Assembly: GCF_902833145.1 (NCBI RefSeq)
Contig: NZ_CADFEN010000006.1
Location: 434,001-498,000 of the forward strand
Length of the DNA: 64,000 bases
From: Burkholderia sp. BCC0506
GTDB lineage: Bacteria > Pseudomonadota > Gammaproteobacteria > Burkholderiales > Burkholderiaceae
Direction: 5' to 3'
How positions within the stretch are numbered: the first letter of the stretch is position 1; each line of letters opens with the position of its first letter. The position numbers and the translations under genes are program-made. The notes under the pieces were generated by a model. The model did not search any database, was not told where the DNA came from, and was given only the letters and a program-made list of their open reading frames with translations. This document shows positions 38,613 through 46,426 of this stretch, piece after piece.

Positions 38613-38627
38613 CTGAACCTCGCACTC

Positions 38628-38654
38628 TCTAGTGTAGATGGTGCCTACTCTAGA
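38628..38654. promoter_or_regulatory. Inverted repeat in the ada promoter region
   Basis: TCTAGTGTAG and CTACTCTAGA form a 10-bp inverted repeat with one mismatch and a 7-nt spacer. It lies immediately upstream of ada, where methylated Ada would be expected to act; it does not resemble the E. coli Ada box, so another regulator is possible. Confidence 0.5.
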
Positions 38655-38850
38655 CATCGGCACATGCCGTCGCGCCCTGAATCTTGCTCTGTGATTCGTG
38701 CCGGCGAATCGGGGTCGCATCGGCCGGAAAAATCCGACGAAACGTGCGCGGCGGCCGCTCCAGCGCGGGTTTCGTCATCGTCTCGTCATCATTTTGCTGC
38801 AGTGCGGATGCGACAAATCGCCGTCCTGACGTTTTTTTGCAATCGGAATA

Positions 38851-38879
38851 TTGCGTCGCACCATCGGCGTGTGTATAGT
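38851..38879 (+). promoter_or_regulatory. Promoter of the small RNA
   Basis: A -35 TTGCGT and a -10 TATAGT are separated by exactly 17 bp. Transcription would begin 7 nt later near 38886, at the first TGTCTCCTCC repeat. Confidence 0.7.
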
Positions 38880-38885
38880 TGGAAC

Positions 38886-38952
38886 TGTCTCCTCCATGTC
38901 TCCTCCTGATATGGATTAAGCCCGTTCCGCTCTGCGTGAACGGGCTTTTTTT
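38886..38952 (+). ncRNA. Putative 65-nt small RNA with tandem anti-Shine-Dalgarno motifs
   Basis: A sigma-70 promoter, a transcript of about 65 nt and a strong terminator make a complete small-RNA unit between ada and a VOC-family gene. The 5' part has TGTCTCCTCC twice (38886-38895 and 38897-38906), which is complementary to GGAGGAGACA, the core of ribosome-binding sites. The terminator stem AAGCCCGTTC / GAACGGGCTT (38918-38927 and 38938-38947) is followed by seven T. There is no ORF of useful size. The design, unpaired CCUCC motifs followed by a terminator, resembles small RNAs that block translation start of many mRNAs. Function is inferred. Confidence 0.75.
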
Positions 38953-39040
38953 CGTCCGTCGATTGTGCCGCCTTCCGGCCGGCAACGCAGGCGCGATGCG
39001 TCTACACTCGATGCTCGTCGACTGCGAAGGAGTCCCGTCC

Positions 39041-39454
39041 ATGAAGCCCACCATCCGCGGAATCGATCACATCGTGCTGCGCGTGACCGACATGGCGGCG
39101 ATGACGCGCTTTTACTGCGACGCCGTCGGCTGCCATGTGGAGAAGGAGCAGCCCGATCTGGGCCTCGTGCAACTGCGCGCCGGCGATGCGCTGATCGACC
39201 TGCTGACCGTCGGCGGCCCGATCGACCGCCCCGACAGCGGCCCGCCCGGCACCGGGCGCAACCTCGATCACCTGTGCCTGCGCGTCGAGCCGTTCGATCC
39301 CGACGCACTGATCGCCCATTTCACCGCGCATGGCGCGCGACCGGGCGCGCCGGCCGAACGCTACGGTGCCGGCGGCTACGGGCCGTCTATCTACCTGTTC
39401 GACCCGGAGGGGAACATGGTCGAATTCAAGGGGCCGCCGGCCGCGCTCGGCTGA
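39041..39454 (+). CDS. VOC-family (glyoxalase/bleomycin-resistance fold) protein
   Basis: This 137-residue protein is a single vicinal-oxygen-chelate domain pair. It starts TIRGIDHIVLRVTDMAAMTR with a metal-site His, and ends with the paired motif GPSIYLFDPEGNMVEFKGP containing the final Glu. Such proteins include glyoxalase-like lyases, dioxygenases and thiol transferases. The ATG at 39041 follows a GAAGGAG ribosome site by about 10 nt. The substrate is not evident. Confidence 0.88.
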   Translation: MKPTIRGIDHIVLRVTDMAAMTRFYCDAVGCHVEKEQPDLGLVQLRAGDALIDLLTVGGPIDRPDSGPPGTGRNLDHLCLRVEPFDPDALIAHFTAHGARPGAPAERYGAGGYGPSIYLFDPEGNMVEFKGPPAALG

Positions 39455-39476
39455 CCGCGGCCGGCGCGCGGGCCCG

Positions 39477-40031
39477 TCACGCGCCCTCGCGCGCCTTCAG
39501 CACCGTCCACTCGACCGCGACCGGATCGTGGTCGGCGCTCGAGATCCACGCGGCGCCGTCCTGCACCGTGCATTGCAGGCGCATCGTGCGCTCCGCGAGC
39601 CGCCCGAGCGCGGCCGCGACGCCGTCGGCGAGCGACAGCACCTGCACGTTGCGCAGCCGTTCGACCTTGCTGCGCACGCCCTGCCACCAGATATCCGACG
39701 TCTTGCCGCCGTACGCGATCACCGTGACCTGGCCGGCGCGGCCGGCCGCCTTCGAGATGCGCCGTTCGTCGGGCTGGCCGGCCTCGATCCACACGTCGAT
39801 CGCGCCCGTCAGGTCCTTCTGCCACAGATCGGGCTCGTCGACGTCCGACAGCCCCTTGCAGAATTCGAGCCGCTCGTGCGCGAACAGCGCGAACGCGACG
39901 ATGCGCACCATCATCCGGTCGTCGGTCTCCGACGGATGGCGCGCCACCGTCAGCGCGTGATCGGCGTAGTAGTGCCGATCCATGTCGGCGATTTGCAGTT
40001 CGGCTTTGTAGATGGTGGATTTCAGCGCCAT
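39477..40031 (-). CDS. yaeQ: YaeQ-family protein
   Basis: This 184-residue protein matches the YaeQ family over its whole length (MALKSTIYKAELQIADMDRH, ARHPSETDDRMMVRIVAFAL, GLSDVDEPDLWQKDLTG, IDVWIEAGQPDERRISKA). YaeQ has a compact PD-(D/E)XK-like fold; the acidic D-E pattern in ETDDRMM and IEAGQPDERRISKA is retained. A role in transcription elongation has been suggested for E. coli YaeQ but remains unclear. Confidence 0.92.
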   Translation of the reverse strand: MALKSTIYKAELQIADMDRHYYADHALTVARHPSETDDRMMVRIVAFALFAHERLEFCKGLSDVDEPDLWQKDLTGAIDVWIEAGQPDERRISKAAGRAGQVTVIAYGGKTSDIWWQGVRSKVERLRNVQVLSLADGVAAALGRLAERTMRLQCTVQDGAAWISSADHDPVAVEWTVLKAREGA

Positions 40032-40219
40032 GCGGATGCGGCCCGGGCGGGCATTCGGTTCGGTCGGGCCGTGATGATACCGAATGCGCGCCGCCCGGCG
40101 TGCGTCATGCGCTCCACAACGCAACGGCCCGGCAGGTGCCGGGCCGTGTTCGATTCGCGCCGCCGGCCCGTCGGGGCCGGCACGCTCGCGCGTCGTGCGA
40201 CTGCGCGATGAAGGGACCG

Positions 40220-40567
40220 TTACTGCTTGACGAAGCGCGAATCGGTCCAGAGGCCTTGCTGGTCGCTGTTGTCGGCGCTGACGAACTGCACGTCGCCCTG
40301 GTCGACCGACACCACGCGGAAGCGCTGCCCTTCCGGCACCGACAGGCAGCGGAAGTCGTCGAAGTACTGCTGCTTCGCCTGCGACTTGCCGTCGCGCTCG
40401 TGACTCAGTACGGAGTCCAGATTGTCTTTCGACAGGCAGCCCCATGCGTTCTTCGTCAGCTGGATTTCCTGCTTCGGCTTGACGGCCGAATCGCCGCCGG
40501 CCTGGGCAATCGACACAGCGCAAAATGCGCCGACAACGGCAAAAAGGATACCGGTACGCTTCATCAT
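40220..40567 (-). CDS. Small secreted protein of unknown function
   Basis: This 115-residue protein has a signal peptide (residues 1-23, cleaved after AQA). The mature part is hydrophilic with two cysteines (WGCLSKDNL, FRCLSVPEGQ) that could form a disulfide. A GGAGACA ribosome site supports the ATG at 40567. I do not recognise the family. The upstream 497 bp are AT-richer than the surroundings and carry a tandem 11-nt repeat. Confidence 0.8.
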   Translation of the reverse strand: MMKRTGILFAVVGAFCAVSIAQAGGDSAVKPKQEIQLTKNAWGCLSKDNLDSVLSHERDGKSQAKQQYFDDFRCLSVPEGQRFRVVSVDQGDVQFVSADNSDQQGLWTDSRFVKQ

Positions 40568-40912
40568 GTTCTGTCTCCAGGCTTGCGGGCACCAGGCTGG
40601 TTAGCTATGTGTTTAAAGGTGATCGTGAACCCGCGTTTTTCACTTTAGAAGACCGGCAAACGATAGCAAGCACATTTGTTGTGCGACCGCAATAGCGGCG
40701 GATTGTCGCACCCCGCGCGCGGTGCGTTTTTGGCGCGATACGTGCGCCCGGAAAAGGCGGCCGAACCGCGGACCGCCCCGCGCGGCCGGACGGAAAGCGT
40801 TATCCGGCAAGGCTTTCAGCAAAGTTACATTGCAGCGATTGAACGGTTTGGATAATCCATTTCGCTGTCCGGATCATTTTGATGCATTGCACATAAAGTC
40901 ATCCGAAACGAT

Positions 40913-40945
40913 TCGCCTTTACCGCCGCGTGGAATCGCCTTTACC
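40913..40945. repeat. Two direct copies of TCGCCTTTACC in the 40568-41064 gap
   Basis: TCGCCTTTACC occurs at 40913-40923 and 40935-40945, exactly 22 bp (two helical turns) apart, so a protein could bind both on one DNA face. The 497-bp region 40568-41064 has relatively low GC and no gene that I can support. Confidence 0.5.
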
Positions 40946-41064
40946 TGATACAAGAAAAATGCCAGGTATAAGCGCATCCGTATTTATCCGTAGTTCCCCG
41001 CATGTATTCGGCGCTCGCAGAATTCCTCGCAAGCGCCTTTAACCGGCGTGGCGCGGCGTGGCGT

Positions 41065-41628
41065 TTACCCTGCTTTATTCGGACCGGCTTGCTGGCGTTC
41101 GAAATAATCGCGCTGGAAGATGCACATGCGATAAGCGTTGTGATACGCGCCATTCCCGAAAAATTCTTCCTTCAATTCGGCCTCGTGCTGGAATCCGCAT
41201 TTCTCGTACACGTGGATCGCCGCCGCGTTCGACGTGTCGACGATCAGGTACAGCTTGCGCATGTTCAGCACCTTGAACGCGTACTCGATCGCGAGGCGCG
41301 TCGCCTGGCCCGCGTAGCCGCGCCCCTGGCAGTGCGGCGCGATGATGATCTGGAACTCGCCGCGGCGGTGGATGTAGTCGAGTTCGATCAGCTCGACGAG
41401 GCCGACCAGTTCGTCTTGCGCGTCGACCGCGACGAACCGGCGCTCGCGCTGGTCGTGCACGTGGCGGTCGTACAGTTGCGACAGCTCCGAGAAGGTTTCG
41501 TACGGCTCCTCGAACCAGTAGCGCATGATCTTCGCGTCGTTGTTCAGCTCGTGGACGAAGCGCAGGTCCTGGCGCTCCAGCGGCCGCAGCGCGAGCGTGT
41601 TGGTATCGTTCTGGAGTTGCATGTTCAT
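41065..41628 (-). CDS. speG: Spermidine N1-acetyltransferase
   Basis: SpeG acetylates spermidine and spermine with acetyl-CoA to limit polyamine toxicity. The 187-residue GNAT protein closely follows E. coli Spe[61 protein letters not shown] (acetyl-CoA loop) and [20 protein letters not shown]. The start at 41628 (MNMQLQN) or the ATG two codons later are both acceptable. Confidence 0.93.
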   Translation of the reverse strand: MNMQLQNDTNTLALRPLERQDLRFVHELNNDAKIMRYWFEEPYETFSELSQLYDRHVHDQRERRFVAVDAQDELVGLVELIELDYIHRRGEFQIIIAPHCQGRGYAGQATRLAIEYAFKVLNMRKLYLIVDTSNAAAIHVYEKCGFQHEAELKEEFFGNGAYHNAYRMCIFQRDYFERQQAGPNKAG

Positions 41629-41773
41629 GTCCTTTTTGTTGCCGGCGCACGTGCGGAACGCCCGCGTGCCGGGGCCGCGTTCAGGCCCGTTCCGCACTGT
41701 AAGAAATTGAACGCGGGCGAAGTTCAGAGCCTAGAATGGGAGCAAGGGTTCCTGCCACCGCAAGGAGGCTATC

Positions 41774-41944
41774 GTGTTCGAGCAAGTCATCCTCGGCATT
41801 TTCCTCGTGCTGCCGCTCGTCATCGTGGCTGCACTGTTTTCCGACGAACTCTGGCAGGAACATCGTCGCCAGCATCCGCGCGACGAGCACGCACCGCACA
41901 TCGACTGGAAGCATCCGTGGCGCCGCGTGCGACGCGGGCATTGA
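41774..41944 (+). CDS. Small single-span membrane protein (56 aa)
   Basis: A GTG start is preceded by an AAGGAGG ribosome site at 6 nt. The product has one membrane segment (FEQVILGIFLVLPLVIVAAL) followed by a charged His/Arg-rich tail (LWQEHRRQHPRDEHAPHIDW). The frame is closed by TGA and precedes the DUF2795 gene. It has no recognised family. The strong ribosome site and a coherent hydrophobic helix support it as real. Confidence 0.72.
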   Translation: MFEQVILGIFLVLPLVIVAALFSDELWQEHRRQHPRDEHAPHIDWKHPWRRVRRGH

Positions 41945-42059
41945 CGTCGATCATCGCCATCCGCAGCACGCGCCGGCCGGGCCACCCTGGGCCGGGGAAC
42001 ATGCCGGGCATGCCCCTTGCGCTTCGATCCGATTGCCGCTCAACCCGCGAGACGCCGAC

Positions 42060-42308
42060 GTGAACGACAAACCCGCCACTCCCCCGCACGATATCCCGAA
42101 CGAAACGATCGACCTGCAGATCGCCGATGTGCTGGCGGCCGTCCGCTATCCGGCGAACAAGGATGCGATCGTCGACGCCGCACGCGATGCCGGCGCCAGC
42201 AACGACGTGCTGTCGATGCTCGACGGCCTGCCCGAACAGGACTACGCGGACGTCGACGCCGTCACGCGCTGCGTCGCCGGCAACTTCGGCCCGGGGCTCG
42301 GTGTTTGA
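42060..42308 (+). CDS. DUF2795-like small protein
   Basis: This 82-residue acidic protein starts at a GTG. The family features are IDLQIADVLAAVRYPANKDA and LDGLPEQDYADVDAVTRCV, typical of short DUF2795 proteins common in Burkholderia, of unknown function. It lies between a small membrane protein and a diguanylate cyclase. Confidence 0.8.
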   Translation: MNDKPATPPHDIPNETIDLQIADVLAAVRYPANKDAIVDAARDAGASNDVLSMLDGLPEQDYADVDAVTRCVAGNFGPGLGV

Positions 42309-42421
42309 GCGGCGCCCCATAACGCGATAGGATCGGGCCGCACCGGTCGCGCCGCGATCGGCAGGCGTGCCGCCACCCGGCGCAAGATCGGGCGTTCGAG
42401 CACGCGTGTCCGGGGGACTCC

Positions 42422-43780
42422 ATGGAAGGCATCCTGATCCAGCACACGACGCAACGTCAGCTGTGGTTCGGCGCGCTGACGGCGCTCGTCATCCTGCTCA
42501 CGCTCGGGATCGCCGCGCCGCACGCGAACGTCGCGCTGCCGGCCGTCGAGCCGTTCATGCCGATGTGCGCGCTCACCGTGTTCACGACCGCGAGCATCGC
42601 GGCGTTCTTCCTCGGCGCGCAGTTCACCGTGACGCGCCGGCCCGTGCTCGGCGCGCTCGGCGGCGCCTATGCATTCACCGCACTCGCCGTCGCGTTGCAA
42701 CTGCTCACCTTTCCCGGCGTGTTCGCGCCGCACGGCCTGCTCGGCGCGCGCCCGCAAAGCGCCGCATGGATGTGGATCTTCTGGCATGCCGGCTTTCCGT
42801 GCTTCGTGATGGCCGCGCTGCTCGCACGCGAGCGGCTGACCCGCGCCCCGGTCGGCGCGAAAGAGACGCGCCGCTGGACGGTCGCGCTCGTCGGCGGCCC
42901 GGCCGCCACGGCGGCGCTCCTGTGTGCGCTCGCGCTGAACGTGTCGCTGCCGCCCGCGTTCCATCCGGCCGGCGACGCGGCCGTGCTGCCCGTCAACGGC
43001 ATCGCGCTCGCCGTGTGGATCCTCAACCTGCTTGCGCTCGTGGCCGTGCTGGCCGCGGGCCGGCTGCGCACGACGCTCGACCTGTGGCTCGCGATCGCGG
43101 TGCTCGCATGCCTCACCGATACGACGCTGAACCTGCTGTCCGCCCACCGCTTCACCGTCGGCTGGTATGTCGCGCGCGTGTTCAGCATGTTCACGCCCGG
43201 CGTGCTCGTGTGCGTGCTCGCATGGGAAGTGACGATGCTGTACCAGCAACTGTTCGAAGCGCACGCGACGCTGGTGCGCTCTTCCGCACGCGACGGGCTC
43301 ACGGGCGCGTTCAACCGCAGCCACTTCAACGACCATTTCCACACGCTGTTCCTGCAGGCGCGGCGGCAAGGCGAGCCGCTGTCGCTGCTGATGGTCGACG
43401 TCGATCACTTCAAGGCGTACAACGACGCGTTCGGCCACGTGAAGGGCGATGCGTGCCTGATCGCCGTCGCGAATGCACTGGCCGGCGCGGTGCGGCGGCC
43501 GGCCGATATCGTCGCGCGCTACGGCGGCGAGGAGTTCGCGATCGTGCTGCCGAACACGGGCGCGCGCGGTGCGCGGGTGGTGGCCGACGAAGCGCGCGAA
43601 GCCGTGCTGCGGCTCGAGCTCGCGATGCCCGATTCGCCGGCCGGGCGCGTGAGCGTCAGCGTCGGCTGCGCGACCGTGTCGCCCGACGATCTATCGACGC
43701 CCGACGCGTTGATCGAAGCCGCCGATGCCGCGCTGTATCGCGCGAAGGACACGGGGCGAAACCGGGTCGTCGTCGCCTGA
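42422..43780 (+). CDS. Membrane diguanylate cyclase (MASE-type sensor plus GGDEF)
   Basis: This 452-residue protein makes cyclic-di-GMP. The N-terminal about 265 residues contain about eight membrane segments of the MASE sensor type (possibly MASE4). The C-terminal GGDEF domain begins SSARDGLTGAFNRSHFNDHF and has the active-site signature RYGGEEFAIVLPNTG (GGEEF form) and the substrate Asp in LMVDVDHFKAYNDAFGH. A clear RxxD inhibitory site does not precede the GGEEF motif. No EAL or other effector domain is attached. Confidence 0.92.
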   Translation: MEGILIQHTTQRQLWFGALTALVILLTLGIAAPHANVALPAVEPFMPMCALTVFTTASIAAFFLGAQFTVTRRPVLGALGGAYAFTALAVALQLLTFPGVFAPHGLLGARPQSAAWMWIFWHAGFPCFVMAALLARERLTRAPVGAKETRRWTVALVGGPAATAALLCALALNVSLPPAFHPAGDAAVLPVNGIALAVWILNLLALVAVLAAGRLRTTLDLWLAIAVLACLTDTTLNLLSAHRFTVGWYVARVFSMFTPGVLVCVLAWEVTMLYQQLFEAHATLVRSSARDGLTGAFNRSHFNDHFHTLFLQARRQGEPLSLLMVDVDHFKAYNDAFGHVKGDACLIAVANALAGAVRRPADIVARYGGEEFAIVLPNTGARGARVVADEAREAVLRLELAMPDSPAGRVSVSVGCATVSPDDLSTPDALIEAADAALYRAKDTGRNRVVVA

Positions 43781-43807
43781 AAACGTCTGCTGTTTGGCGA
43801 ATTGTTA

Positions 43808-43822
43808 CGGTCATTGTGACCG
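43808..43822. promoter_or_regulatory. Perfect inverted repeat upstream of the small lipoprotein
   Basis: CGGTCA-TTG-TGACCG is a perfect 15-bp inverted repeat located between the diguanylate cyclase stop and the lipoprotein start, inside an AT-richer stretch with GTTACGG repeated 31 bp apart on either side. A dimeric regulator could bind here. Confidence 0.4.
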
Positions 43823-43930
43823 GAATAATCCGCCGTTACGGATTGCGGCGCGGGGAAACGATCGCTTACAGCCTGGGCCGGAGCCGCTCGCTATGCTGGG
43901 TTTCATATTGAACCCGAGCAGGTGAACGCG

Positions 43931-44053
43931 ATGAAGAAGGTCCTTTTGTTGATTGCCGGCGTCGCCGTGTTGTTGAGCGGCTGTATCGTGGTGCCTGACG
44001 GCGGCGGGTATTACGGAGATGGGTATTACCACCATCATCGTCATTGGGATTGA
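43931..44053 (+). CDS. Small lipoprotein (40 aa)
   Basis: The 40-residue frame MKKVLLLIAGVAVLLSGCIV has a lipoprotein signal with lipobox LSGC (Cys18). The mature 23 residues are Gly/Tyr/His-rich (DGGGYYGDGYY then HHHRHW), suggesting a metal-binding or structural tail. It resembles small Gly/Tyr-rich lipoproteins of proteobacteria. Confidence 0.75.
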   Translation: MKKVLLLIAGVAVLLSGCIVVPDGGGYYGDGYYHHHRHWD

Positions 44054-44135
44054 TGACGGGTAAAGAGTCCGGAGCGGCGATCCGGTCATCCCGCTCCAGC
44101 ACCGCATCGACTGTCGAACTTCGAATGCGCGCGCA

Positions 44136-45530
44136 TCACTTCCCGATACAGAACCTGCTGAAAATCACCCCCAGCAGATCATCCGACGTGAATTCCCCGG
44201 TAATCGCATTGAGCTGCTCCTGCGCGAGCCGCAGCTCTTCGGCAAACAGATCGAGCGACTGCGCACGCTGTTCCGCATGATCGGCCGCCTGCGCGAGATG
44301 TTCCTGCGCGGCCCGCAGCGCGATCAGATGCCGCTCGCGCGCCAGATACACGCCTTCGGCCCCCGCCTGCCACCCGGCGATCCGCAGCAGCTCCGCGCGC
44401 AGCATGTCGATCCCGTCGCCGCGCTTCGCCGACAGATGCACCTCGGTCAGATCGCCTTCCGCCGCGGGATGCTCGACGCATGCCGGCACGCCGGTCAGAT
44501 CCGTCTTGTTCAGCACGCGCACGACCGGCACGCCGGCCGGAAACCGCGCCGCGATCACGCCGTCATCGGGCGTCATCCCGGTGCGCGAATCGAGCAGATG
44601 CAGCACGACGTCCGCGCGCTCGATCTCGCTCCACGTGCGCGCGATGCCGATCCGCTCGACTTCGTCCTCCGTCTCGCGCAGCCCGGCCGTGTCGATGATG
44701 TGCAGCGGAATCCCCTCGACCTGGATCGTCTGCGCGACCTTGTCGCGCGTCGTGCCGGCGATCGGCGTGACGATCGCCAGCTCGGCGCCGGCCAGCGCAT
44801 TCAGCAGCGACGACTTGCCGACGTTCGGCTGCCCTGCAAGCACGACCGACAGCCCTTCGCGCAACAGCGCACCCTGCCGCGCATCGCCGAGCACGTGCGC
44901 GAGCTGCGCGCGGATCTTCGCGAGCTTGCCGCGCGCGTCGGCCGCTTCGAGGAAGTCGATCTCCTCCTCCGGAAAATCGAGCGTCGCCTCGACCAGCATC
45001 CGCAGCGTGATCACGTCCTCGACGAGCGCGTGGATCTGCCGCGAGAACGCGCCGTCGAGCGAACGCCCGGCCGAGCGCGCGGCCGCTTCGGTGCTCGCCT
45101 CTATCAGGTCGGCGACGGCCTCGGCCTGCGCGAGGTCGAGCTTGTCGTTCAGGAACGCGCGCCGCGTGAACTCGCCCGGCTCCGCGAGTCGCAGCCCGAC
45201 GCCGCGCCCCGCGTCCAGGCAGCGCTGCAGCAGCAACTGCATCACGATCGGCCCGCCATGCCCCTGCAGCTCCAGCACGTGTTCGCCCGTGTACGAATGC
45301 GGCGCCGGAAAATACAGCGCGATCCCGCGGTCGAGCGGCGCGCCATGCTCGTCGAGGAACGGCACGTAGCTCGCATGACGCGGCGCGAGCTTCTGCCCGC
45401 ACAACGCGTCGATCAACGGCAGCGCGGCCGCCTCGCCGCCGCGCCCGAACGACACGCGGACGACCCCGATGCCGCCCCGGCCGGCAGCAGTGGCAATGGC
45501 GACGATCGGATCGGAATCGGTAGCGAGCAT
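44136..45530 (-). CDS. mnmE: tRNA modification GTPase MnmE (TrmE)
   Basis: MnmE, with MnmG, modifies the wobble uridine of several tRNAs. The 464-residue protein has the N-terminal tetrahydrofolate-binding domain, central helices and a GTPase domain with G1 [13 protein letters not shown]2 IAGTTRD, G3 DTAGLRET and G4 LNKTDLT, and ends with the conserved CIGK, whose Cys is essential. MnmG is not in this window. It lies beyond yidC on the same strand, but a plus-strand XRE gene now separates the two. Confidence 0.96.
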   Translation of the reverse strand: MLATDSDPIVAIATAAGRGGIGVVRVSFGRGGEAAALPLIDALCGQKLAPRHASYVPFLDEHGAPLDRGIALYFPAPHSYTGEHVLELQGHGGPIVMQLLLQRCLDAGRGVGLRLAEPGEFTRRAFLNDKLDLAQAEAVADLIEASTEAAARSAGRSLDGAFSRQIHALVEDVITLRMLVEATLDFPEEEIDFLEAADARGKLAKIRAQLAHVLGDARQGALLREGLSVVLAGQPNVGKSSLLNALAGAELAIVTPIAGTTRDKVAQTIQVEGIPLHIIDTAGLRETEDEVERIGIARTWSEIERADVVLHLLDSRTGMTPDDGVIAARFPAGVPVVRVLNKTDLTGVPACVEHPAAEGDLTEVHLSAKRGDGIDMLRAELLRIAGWQAGAEGVYLARERHLIALRAAQEHLAQAADHAEQRAQSLDLFAEELRLAQEQLNAITGEFTSDDLLGVIFSRFCIGK

Positions 45531-45664
45531 GGGAATCGGAGAAATCGGGTAATCAGCGAGTCAATGGTGCGCCCGCGCAACAGTTCGGGCATCGGAACGC
45601 CGGCATTGTAGCGTGCCGGCTCACACGCGACCGGCCACGACGGCGGGTTCGGACTCGGCCGAAT

Positions 45665-45682
45665 TTATCCCGCCGGGGATAA
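45665..45682. promoter_or_regulatory. Inverted repeat upstream of mnmE and the XRE gene
   Basis: TTATCCC-GCCG-GGGATAA is a perfect 7-bp-arm inverted repeat in the 337-bp divergent gap 45531-45867. It could be an operator for either gene. Confidence 0.4.
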
Positions 45683-45819
45683 GCCGAGTATCAGTCCGGC
45701 ATCATGACGGACCGACCGTTTCGGACGAGTATGCGTGCCGGAGGGGCTCGGCACTACGTCCCTCAATTTCATTTCCCCATCCTGACCAAGGGGGGATTCG
45801 TCCGAACAGGATACGTTTA

Positions 45820-45839
45820 TCTCATATGGTTGTCTGAGA
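45820..45839. promoter_or_regulatory. Candidate autoregulatory operator of the XRE gene
   Basis: TCTCA at 45820 and TGAGA at 45835 form an inverted repeat with a 10-bp spacer, 29-48 bp upstream of the XRE start, where its promoter should lie. Small repressors of this type often bind such sites. Confidence 0.35.
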
Positions 45840-45867
45840 CGCGGCGAGGGAATTGCACAATCTCCCC

Positions 45868-46302
45868 ATGCCGACACCCGAAGAAAAAGCCGCGTTCTCG
45901 GAACGCCTGAAATTCGCCCTGCGGCGCAGCCCGGAGAAGGTCACGGGCGCGACGGAACTGGCGAACCGATTCAATCTGCGCCACCGCGGAACGCACCCCG
46001 TTTCGCCGCAAACCGCGCATAAATGGTTGACGGGCCGCACGATCCCGACGTCGGACAAACTCGAAACGCTCGCCGAATGGTTGCGCGTCGAAGTGCACTG
46101 GCTGCATTACGGGCCGTCCCCGAGCGTGGTCGAACACCCGACGCCGCAACCGCTGCCGCGCGACGAACGCTATCCGCCGACGCCCGAGACGATCGAACTC
46201 GCATCGAAGATCGAGGCGCTGTCGCCGCATCAGCGCTACCTCGTGCAGGAACTGGTCGAGCAGTTCTACGGCGATCCGAAACTCGAAGCGAAGAAGGCCT
46301 GA
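45868..46302 (+). CDS. XRE-family (cI-like) transcriptional regulator
   Basis: This 144-residue protein has an N-terminal helix-turn-helix of the phage-repressor type (RLKFALRRSPEKVTGATELANRFN ... VSPQTAHKWLTGRTIPTSDKLETLAEWLRV, split here for length), with the HWLHYGPSP segment common in Burkholderia single-domain regulators. The C-terminus is an amphipathic helix likely for dimerisation. The ATG at 45868 was chosen; a TTG five codons earlier is in frame. It interrupts the usual yidC-mnmE order. Confidence 0.85.
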   Translation: MPTPEEKAAFSERLKFALRRSPEKVTGATELANRFNLRHRGTHPVSPQTAHKWLTGRTIPTSDKLETLAEWLRVEVHWLHYGPSPSVVEHPTPQPLPRDERYPPTPETIELASKIEALSPHQRYLVQELVEQFYGDPKLEAKKA

Positions 46303-46347
46303 ACGGCAGCAACCGCACGCGCCGCCGCCCCGTCGTCGCCGGGAAAC

Positions 46348-46383
46348 AAAAAGCCGCATGGTCACGAACCATGCGGCTTTTTT
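46348..46383. terminator. Bidirectional terminator between the XRE gene and yidC
   Basis: AAAGCCGCATGGT and ACCATGCGGCTTT flank a 5-nt loop, with A and T runs on either side. It can stop both the XRE gene and the yidC transcript. Confidence 0.88.
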
Positions 46384-46426
46384 GCGTGCGTCGCGAGCGG
46401 CTAACCGCCCGCGAGTACGACCAACG

